From Clostridiales bacterium (GTDB taxonomy: Bacteria > Bacillota > Clostridia > Oscillospirales > QAMX01): DNA of 19,984 nt. The position numbers and the translations under genes are program-made. The DNA lies in contig JAEERN010000098.1 of the NCBI GenBank assembly GCA_016285815.1, positions 1 to 19,984 of the forward strand. The letters run 5' to 3'. A model generated the notes under the pieces. That model was not told the DNA's origin. It worked only from the letters and a program-made list of their open reading frames with translations, and made no database searches. Below are positions 15,821-19,984 of this stretch, piece after piece (the stretch's first letter is position 1; the number at the start of each line of letters is the position of its first letter).

Positions 15821-15900
15821 ACAAAAAGACCTGCCGGTACCAGAGGGTACGTGGCAGGTCACACCCGATCTGATCTTGCCGGTCTCTCTGAACCGCTTAA
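15821..15900 (-). promoter_or_regulatory. PyrR-responsive attenuator leader
   Basis: On the minus strand the leader first shows GGTTCAGAGAGACC (15881-15894), close to the PyrR anti-antiterminator consensus ARUCCNGNGAGGYU, followed by GGCAAG as in known sites. It then shows a terminator: GACCTGCC/GGCAGGTC (15853-15860 with 15828-15835) with an inner 5-bp stem (15837-15841/15846-15850) and five T (15823-15827 on the other strand). PyrR-UMP binding the first element should favour the terminator and lower pyrR-uraA expression, as in Bacillus. Confidence 0.88.
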
Positions 15901-15915
15901 AAATCCATCGAAGCT

Positions 15916-15944
15916 ATTATAACACGGGGGCCGCTGTTTGTAAA
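15916..15944 (-). promoter_or_regulatory. Sigma-A promoter of pyrR-uraA
   Basis: On the minus strand TTTACA (15939-15944) and TATAAT (15916-15921) are 17 bases apart. A/T-rich sequence directly upstream (about 15950-15975) may be an UP element. The transcript would enter the PyrR-binding element within about 15 bases. Confidence 0.87.
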
Positions 15945-15976
15945 GGGAAAAACAAAATTTTTTTGTTTTTTGTCAA

Positions 15977-16014
15977 AAGCCGCCGCGCCGCCCCGCCGGA
16001 GAGGGGCGGCGCGG
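15977..16014 (-). terminator. Second terminator after trmD
   Basis: Perfect 12-bp stem (15983-15994 with 16003-16014, eight-base loop). On the minus strand it is followed by GGC and then TTTT (AAAA at 15975-15978 on the plus strand). It follows the stronger terminator at 16028-16066 and precedes the pyrR promoter. Confidence 0.65.
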
Positions 16015-16027
16015 GAGCGGACGGGAC

Positions 16028-16066
16028 AAAAAAAGGCTCCGGCGCGGCGGGACGGCCGCGCCGGAG
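16028..16066 (-). terminator. Main intrinsic terminator of the ylxM-trmD operon
   Basis: On the minus strand a perfect 12-bp stem (16037-16048 with 16055-16066, six-base loop) is followed by CC and seven T (seven A at 16028-16034 on the plus strand). The stem begins six bases after the trmD stop. Confidence 0.93.
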
Positions 16067-16072
16067 AGGGGA

Positions 16073-16807
16073 TCAAAGGTCTTCGGGGCTGGAGCTCAGC
16101 AGCGCGCGGTCTTCGTCCGAGAGCGAGAGCTTTTCGAACAGGTCGGGCCGCCGTTCCCGGGTGGTCTTCAGCGCTTCGGCCCGGCGCCATTTCCGGATAT
16201 TCTCCCGGTGGCCGGAGAGCAGGACCGGAGGCACGGCTCGGCCGTGCCACACCTCGGGGCGGGTGTACTGGGGGTATTCCAGCAGGCCGTTCCAGTGGCT
16301 CTCTTCAACGTAGCAACTTTCGTCGGCCAGCGTTCCCGGCAGCAGGCGGACGATGGAGTCCACCACGGCCGCGGCGGGGATCTCGCCGCCGGTCATGACG
16401 AAGTCGCCCAGCGAGATCTCTTCGTCGACGCACTCGTCGATGAAGCGGCGGTCGACGCCCTCGTAGTGGCCGCAGACGAGACAGAGCCGGTCGCAGAGCG
16501 ACAGCCGGCGCGCGTCCTGTTGGGTATAGGGGTGCCCTTGGGCGCTCATCAGCACGGTGTGGACGTGCCGCCCCGCACAGACGCTCTCCCAGGCGCGGAA
16601 CAGCGGGTCCGCCTGCATCAGCATCCCCATGCCGCCGCCGTAGGGATAGTCGTCCACCTGCCGCTGGCGGTTGACGGTAAAGTCCCGGATCTGGACGCAG
16701 TTCAGCTCGAAGATCCCGCGCTGCAGGGCGTTGCCCGTGATGCTGGTCCCGAGCATGGCGTTCAGCGCCTCGGGGAACAGGGTCAGGATGTCGATCCGCG
16801 GCGTCAT
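16073..16807 (-). CDS. trmD: tRNA (guanine-37-N1)-methyltransferase TrmD
   Basis: Transfers a methyl group from SAM to G37 of tRNAs reading codons that begin with C (and some others), preventing frameshifts. The 244-residue protein shows the trefoil-knot SAM-binding motifs GHYEGVDRRF (113-122) and EISLGDFVMTGGE (130-142), then LLEYPQYTRP (175-184) with acidic E177 at the catalytic position, and SGHRENIRKWR (198-208). Relatives usually have SGHH; the R is a minor variant. Length is normal. The ATG overlaps the rimM stop by four bases (ATGA at 16804-16807), indicating coupled translation. It is the last gene of the operon and is followed by two terminators. Confidence 0.96.
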   Translation of the reverse strand: MTPRIDILTLFPEALNAMLGTSITGNALQRGIFELNCVQIRDFTVNRQRQVDDYPYGGGMGMLMQADPLFRAWESVCAGRHVHTVLMSAQGHPYTQQDARRLSLCDRLCLVCGHYEGVDRRFIDECVDEEISLGDFVMTGGEIPAAAVVDSIVRLLPGTLADESCYVEESHWNGLLEYPQYTRPEVWHGRAVPPVLLSGHRENIRKWRRAEALKTTRERRPDLFEKLSLSDEDRALLSSSPEDL

Positions 16808-17301
16808 AGCATGCCCTCGATGGTGTTCACCCGCATGACCCCGGCGGCCAGATCCACGTCGGCGATGAAGTCGCCCGCGGCGGGGATCAGGACCTCGCGC
16901 CTGCCGTCCGAGACCACGTAGACGTCGTTGGCGGGGCGCTGGAGCACGTCGGTGACGCGGCCCAGCGTCTGCCCGGTCCGCCGGTCGAAGACGGTCAGGC
17001 CGACGAGATCGGCGATGAAATACGAGTGCTCCGGCAGGGGAGCGTCCTCCCGGCGGAAGGTCAGGATTTTGCCCACCAGCAGCCGGGCCTTTTCCACGGT
17101 GTCCACCCCGGCGACCGTCAGCAGCAGGGCGTTCTTGTGGACGCGCCGCGAGACGATCTCCAGCGGCGCGCCGTCCAGGTACAGGGTGCGGATCTTTTGG
17201 GCGAACTCCGCGCTGTCGACCCAGGGCTGGAGCTTCAGCTCGCCCCGGACGCCGTGGGTCGTGACCAGCCGGCCCGCCTCCAGCATTTCGGTTTTTGGCA
17301 T
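16804..17301 (-). CDS. rimM: Ribosome maturation factor RimM
   Basis: Assists assembly of the 30S head by binding S19. The 165-residue protein starts at ATG 17299-17301, with AAGGGG seven bases upstream; a TTG eight codons earlier (17325) is less likely. The N-terminal RimM barrel contains GRLVTTHGVRGELKL near residue 10-24, and the C-terminal PRC-barrel part contains DLVGLTVF, GRVTDVLQRPANDVYVV and LIPAAGDFIADVDLAAGVM. It is coupled to trmD by a four-base overlap. A terminator-like hairpin lies only about 30 bases upstream of its start, with no room for a separate promoter, so rimM-trmD are expressed by transcription that passes this hairpin. Confidence 0.94.
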   Translation of the reverse strand: MPKTEMLEAGRLVTTHGVRGELKLQPWVDSAEFAQKIRTLYLDGAPLEIVSRRVHKNALLLTVAGVDTVEKARLLVGKILTFRREDAPLPEHSYFIADLVGLTVFDRRTGQTLGRVTDVLQRPANDVYVVSDGRREVLIPAAGDFIADVDLAAGVMRVNTIEGML

Positions 17302-17330
17302 GAAAACACCCCTTCTGTTTTTCAAAAGGT

Positions 17331-17373
17331 AAAAAGGGCGGGGCCGTCCCGCCGGAAGCGGCGGACGGCCCCG
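17331..17373 (-). terminator. Internal terminator/attenuator between khpA and rimM
   Basis: On the minus strand 17363-17373 pairs with 17339-17349 (11 bp). After one bulged base the stem continues for four more pairs to a small loop. It is followed by GCCC and five T (five A at 17331-17335 on the plus strand). Partial termination is expected; no downstream promoter is visible. Confidence 0.78.
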
Positions 17374-17384
17374 AACAAGCGGCT

Positions 17385-17618
17385 TCAGCCGATGATGTCG
17401 ACCGAGACGCGGATCTTCTCGCGCGCAGCAGCGGATTTCACGACCGATCGGATGGCCTTGACGATCCGTCCCTGTCTGCCGATCACTTTGCCCATATCGC
17501 TCTGCGCCACGGACAGCTCGAGCACGAGCTCGCCGTCTTCCCGGGTCCGCTCCGTGATGTTGATCTCATCCGGGTTGTCGACCAGCGCCTTTACGATGTA
17601 ATAAAGAAGCTCTTTCAT
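17385..17618 (-). CDS. khpA: KH-domain RNA-binding protein KhpA
   Basis: Small single-KH RNA-binding protein (77 residues) that in Gram-positive bacteria partners with KhpB/EloR and influences cell division and small-RNA function. The nucleic-acid-binding GXXG loop is IGRQGR (46-51), preceded by SDMGKV and followed by IVKAIRSVVKSAA, as in the YlqC/KhpA family. It lies between rpsP and rimM, its conserved place in Bacillota. ATG 17616-17618 has an AAAAGGAA site about 8-10 bases away. A terminator-like hairpin lies 12 bases after the stop. Confidence 0.93.
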   Translation of the reverse strand: MKELLYYIVKALVDNPDEINITERTREDGELVLELSVAQSDMGKVIGRQGRIVKAIRSVVKSAAAREKIRVSVDIIG

Positions 17619-17659
17619 TCAATCCATTCCTTTTGGGTCGGGGGCCTAGACGGTCCCGA

Positions 17660-17899
17660 TCAGAGGATCCCTTCTTTTTTCAGCAGCGTTTTTACGGTGT
17701 CGGTCGGCTGGGCGCCGTTGCGGATCCACTCTTTGACGCGGTCCGCGTCGACGGTGAACTCGGACGGGTCCTTCAGGGGGTTGTACGTGCCGATCTCCTC
17801 GATGAAGCGGCCGTCTCTGGGGAACTTGGAATCCGCGACGACGATGCGGTAGAACGGAGCCTTCTTGGCGCCCATTCTGCGAAGTCTGATCTTGACCAT
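17660..17899 (-). CDS. rpsP: 30S ribosomal protein S16
   Basis: Component of the 30S subunit, needed for assembly of the body domain. The 79-residue protein has the invariant N-terminus MVKIRLRRMGAKKAPFYRIVVAD, the following RDGRFIEEIGTYNPL, and the C-terminal part with RVKEWIRNGAQPTDTVKTLLKKEG. Length is normal for Bacillota. CGGAGGT lies eight bases before ATG 17899. It follows ffh by 47 A/T-rich bases and precedes khpA by 41 bases. Confidence 0.98.
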   Translation of the reverse strand: MVKIRLRRMGAKKAPFYRIVVADSKFPRDGRFIEEIGTYNPLKDPSEFTVDADRVKEWIRNGAQPTDTVKTLLKKEGIL

Positions 17900-17946
17900 T
17901 TTGTGTGTACCTCCGTTGATGGTTAATAAATTTTTTTAAAACAGTC

Positions 17947-19314
17947 TTATCGGAACGGGTATCGGAAACCCTTGCTGTTTTTCGCCTGGGGACCGCCGAA
18001 GTTCTTGAACGGCTTGCCGCCCGCCATTTTTTTGGTCATCATCTGCGTGGCCTCGAACTGCTTGAGCACGCGGTTGATGTCCTCGAGACGGGTGCCGCTG
18101 CCGGCAGCGATGCGCTTTTTGCGGGAGAAGTTCAAAAGCGAGGGGTTGCGGCGCTCCTTGGCGGTCATGGAGCGGATGATGGCCTCGGTGCGGGTGATGA
18201 GCTTTTCGTCGATCCGGGCCCCGGCCAGCTGTTTGGCGCTGACGCCGGGCACCATGCCCGCCAGACTTTCCAGAGAGCCCATGCCCTTGAGCTGTTGGAG
18301 CTGCTCCAGATAGTCGTCCAGATCGAATTTGTTCCTGCGAAGCTTTTCCTCCAGCTCAGCGGCCTTTTTTTCGTCGAAGCTCCGCTGGGCCTTTTCGATA
18401 AAGCTCAGCATGTCGCCCATGCCGAGGATGCGGGACGCGGCGCGGTCGGGGTGGAAGGGCTCGATGCAGTTCACGTCCAGCTTTTCGCCGGTGCCGACGA
18501 ACTTGATGGGCTTCCCTGTGACGGCCTTGACCGAGAGGGCGGCGCCGCCGCGGGCGTCGGAATCGTGCTTGGAGAGGAGGACGCCGTCGATGTCCAGCGC
18601 CTCGTTGAAGGCAGAGGCCGCGGTGACCGCGTCCTGGCCGGTCATGGCGTCGACCACCAGCAGGATCTCGTTGGGATGAACCTCGGCCTTGATGCGGCGC
18701 AGCTCGTCCATCAACGCCTCGTCCACGTGGAGCCGGCCGGCGGTGTCGAGGAAGACCATGTCGTTCCCGTTGCGGTTGGCGTAGAGCAGCGCCTCGCGGG
18801 CGACGGTCACGGGGTCGGTCTGACCCATCTCGAAGACGGGGACCCCGATCTGTTCGCCGACGACCTGAAGCTGTTTGATGGCGGCGGGGCGGTAGATGTC
18901 GCAGGCCGCCAGCAGCGGTCGCTTGTGCAGCGTCTGTTTGAAATAACCGGCCAGCTTGGCGCCGTTGGTGGTCTTGCCCGCGCCTTGCAGACCGACCATC
19001 ATGACGACGGTGGGCCCGTGGGACGCCATGTTGATCCGCTCGTTCCGGCCGCCCATCATGGCGGTCAGCTCGTCGTTGACGATCTTGATGACCTGCTGGG
19101 CGGGATTCAGGCTCTGGTGGACCTCCGCCCCGAGGGCCTTGTCCGAGACGGTGCGCACGAAGTCGTTGACGACCTTGACGTTGACGTCCGCGTCCAGCAG
19201 GGCCAGCTTGACCTCGCGCATGGCCGAGCGGATGTCCCCCTCGGAGAGGCGGCCGCGGCCGCGGAGCCGGGAAAAGACCTTTCCCAGTTTTTCCTGGAGA
19301 TTTTCAAAAGCCAT
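17947..19314 (-). CDS. ffh: Signal recognition particle GTPase Ffh (SRP54)
   Basis: Binds signal sequences of nascent membrane proteins and 4.5S RNA, then targets ribosomes to FtsY. The 455-residue protein has the N domain (1-95), then the GTPase domain with G1 GLQGAGKTT (108-116), DTAGRL (190-195), TGQDAV (225-230) and GTGEK (274-278). The methionine-rich M domain follows with LGMGDMLSFIEKA, RIAAGSGTRLEDINRVLKQFE and MMTKKM. Two positions depart from the usual sequence: the G4 motif reads SKHDSDARGG (248-257) where TKLDGDARGG is typical, and N117 follows the P-loop where T is usual. The specificity aspartate D251 is kept. GAGGT precedes ATG 19314, and the gene follows ylxM by 13 bases. Confidence 0.97.
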   Translation of the reverse strand: MAFENLQEKLGKVFSRLRGRGRLSEGDIRSAMREVKLALLDADVNVKVVNDFVRTVSDKALGAEVHQSLNPAQQVIKIVNDELTAMMGGRNERINMASHGPTVVMMVGLQGAGKTTNGAKLAGYFKQTLHKRPLLAACDIYRPAAIKQLQVVGEQIGVPVFEMGQTDPVTVAREALLYANRNGNDMVFLDTAGRLHVDEALMDELRRIKAEVHPNEILLVVDAMTGQDAVTAASAFNEALDIDGVLLSKHDSDARGGAALSVKAVTGKPIKFVGTGEKLDVNCIEPFHPDRAASRILGMGDMLSFIEKAQRSFDEKKAAELEEKLRRNKFDLDDYLEQLQQLKGMGSLESLAGMVPGVSAKQLAGARIDEKLITRTEAIIRSMTAKERRNPSLLNFSRKKRIAAGSGTRLEDINRVLKQFEATQMMTKKMAGGKPFKNFGGPQAKNSKGFRYPFR

Positions 19315-19327
19315 ATCGCAGAGTACC

Positions 19328-19690
19328 TCAGGTGTTCTGTCGTGCCAAAGCCAGGATCTCGGTCAGCTTCAGATCGAACTCGGTGGAGCGGTAGCGCTTG
19401 CGGTTCAGCTCCAGCAGCGCGTCCACGTCCTCGGCGATGCGGTCGAAGTCCCGGGTGGCCTGTAAAAACTTTTCCACCAGCCCGAGCTTCTCCTCCATGT
19501 CGCTGAGGATGTTCGTCGCCTTGACGACCGCGTCGCGGACGCCCTGTCTGGTGATGTTGGCGTGCTCAGAGATCTCGGTCAGGGAGAGGTCTTCGTTGTA
19601 GTACAGGTCGAAGACCTCCTGCTGGCGCTCGGTAAGCACGGGCCCATAGAAATCGTAAAGCATACACATGCGGAAGGCATCGTCTTTCAT
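19328..19690 (-). CDS. ylxM: YlxM-family helix-turn-helix protein (UPF0122)
   Basis: A 120-residue protein almost always encoded immediately before ffh in Bacillota and thought to regulate or assist the SRP pathway. It resembles a sigma-4-type helix-turn-helix: LTERQQEVFDLYYNEDLSLTEISEHANITRQGVRDAVVKA (19-58), followed by a helical C-terminus (EKLGLVEKFLQ onward). AAGGAG precedes ATG 19690 by about seven bases. It is the first gene of the operon, behind a consensus promoter and a leader hairpin. Function is known only by family context. Confidence 0.93.
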   Translation of the reverse strand: MKDDAFRMCMLYDFYGPVLTERQQEVFDLYYNEDLSLTEISEHANITRQGVRDAVVKATNILSDMEEKLGLVEKFLQATRDFDRIAEDVDALLELNRKRYRSTEFDLKLTEILALARQNT

Positions 19691-19711
19691 GAGCGCGCTC
19701 CTTTCCCGACA

Positions 19712-19748
19712 AGCTGTGAGGCTTTGTAAAGCATGATTCTTTACAGCT
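19712..19748 (-). promoter_or_regulatory. Leader hairpin / inverted repeat before ylxM
   Basis: TGTAAAG (19725-19731) and CTTTACA (19739-19745) form a perfect 7-bp stem with a seven-base loop. A second pair, AGCTGT (19712-19717) and ACAGCT (19743-19748), shares the right arm and offers an alternative fold. It starts right at the expected transcription start, so it could be an RNA 5' cap-like hairpin or a protein-binding site. Confidence 0.5.
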
Positions 19749-19753
19749 CGATC

Positions 19754-19782
19754 ATTCTACCACAATGCCGGCGGTTTGTCAA
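19754..19782 (-). promoter_or_regulatory. Sigma-A promoter of the ylxM-trmD operon
   Basis: On the minus strand TTGACA (19777-19782) and TAGAAT (19754-19759) are 17 bases apart. This is the only clear promoter seen for the six downstream genes. Confidence 0.87.
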
Positions 19783-19895
19783 GAGAAAAGTGGGCGCATA
19801 AGAAAAGTTTTTCACGTTCAAACTAAAGCGGGAGCAAGCTCAAAAAACGGCCCGCCGCGCAGACGGAAGGCGGCGCGGCCTTTTCCGGAGGGAAT

Positions 19896-19984
19896 ATGGC
19901 GAGATCGGACTGGTTCGGCGAGGCGGGACGGCTGGGGGTGCCGCCGGAACAGATGGAGGCCTACGGACGCGACTGCGCCCGCGC
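19896..19984 (+). CDS. Start of an unidentified gene (truncated by the window end)
   Basis: ATG 19896 follows GGAGGG (19887-19892), and the reading stays open to the last base. The 29 complete codons begin MARSDWFGEAGRLGVPPEQ and continue with MEAYGRDCAR. This is too short to assign a family. It is divergent from ylxM. A 7-bp stem (GCCGCGC/GCGCGGC) with four T after it lies in the 45 bases upstream, but no clear promoter is seen. Confidence 0.55.
   Translation, partial: MARSDWFGEAGRLGVPPEQMEAYGRDCAR

Noticed and set aside
15804..15824. Seven-residue N-terminal extension of PyrR from TTG 15824
   Set aside because: It begins in the T run of the attenuator and would place the AGGAGG site inside the coding region. 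GTG 15803 is correctly spaced from that site.
15971..15976. TTGACA on the minus strand upstream of pyrR as an additional promoter
   Set aside because: No acceptable -10 box lies 16-18 bases downstream; the A/T tract there is more likely terminator tail or UP element.
18295..19506. A 403-residue plus-strand open reading opposite ffh
   Set aside because: Antisense shadow of a well-supported housekeeping gene, with no plausible ribosome site or family features.

Overview
This window looks like a chromosomal segment of a GC-rich Bacillota, most likely of the class Clostridia. The evidence is the minus-strand order ylxM-ffh-rpsP-khpA-rimM-trmD, a PyrR-type attenuator in front of pyrR, a single-chain glycyl-tRNA synthetase, and sigma-A promoters with near-consensus boxes and a 17-bp spacer. 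This assignment rests on gene content and order only.

Layout. (1) 1-807, minus: 5' part of glyS, with its own promoter (912-940). (2) 954-1726, minus: two overlapping small membrane-protein genes, one with a four-cysteine zinc ribbon, with a promoter at 1768-1796. (3) 1912-11607, plus: a long transporter operon. It starts at a consensus promoter and a structured leader, then encodes a surface lipoprotein with InlB-type and GLUG-like repeats, a very large family-5 solute-binding lipoprotein, two permeases, two ATPases (an Opp/Dpp importer) and an 88-residue membrane protein, and it ends at an intrinsic terminator. A perfect 16-bp hairpin separates the binding-protein gene from the first permease gene. 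(4) 11704-13407, plus: an M3-family oligoendopeptidase, a plausible partner that cleaves the imported peptides. (5) 13408-13765: a non-coding convergent gap crowded with hairpins. (6) 13766-15944, minus: pyrR and a uracil permease gene behind a PyrR-binding leader with terminator. (7) 15983-19782, minus: the ylxM-ffh-rpsP-khpA-rimM-trmD translation and secretion operon, with an internal terminator-like hairpin before rimM and two tandem terminators at its end. (8) 19896 to the window edge, plus: the start of an unidentified gene divergent from ylxM.

How it fits together. The importer operon and peptidase form an apparent peptide-uptake and cleavage unit. The pyrR-uraA unit is pyrimidine salvage under feedback attenuation. 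The remaining genes are housekeeping. I found no CRISPR array, insertion sequence, phage gene, rRNA or tRNA. The least ordinary parts are the importer operon (repeat lipoprotein at its head, matching enlarged external segments in both permeases, a strong Shine-Dalgarno separated from its start codon by a hairpin, and a small membrane protein at its tail) and the hairpin cluster after the peptidase gene. None of these proves a new system; they are leads.
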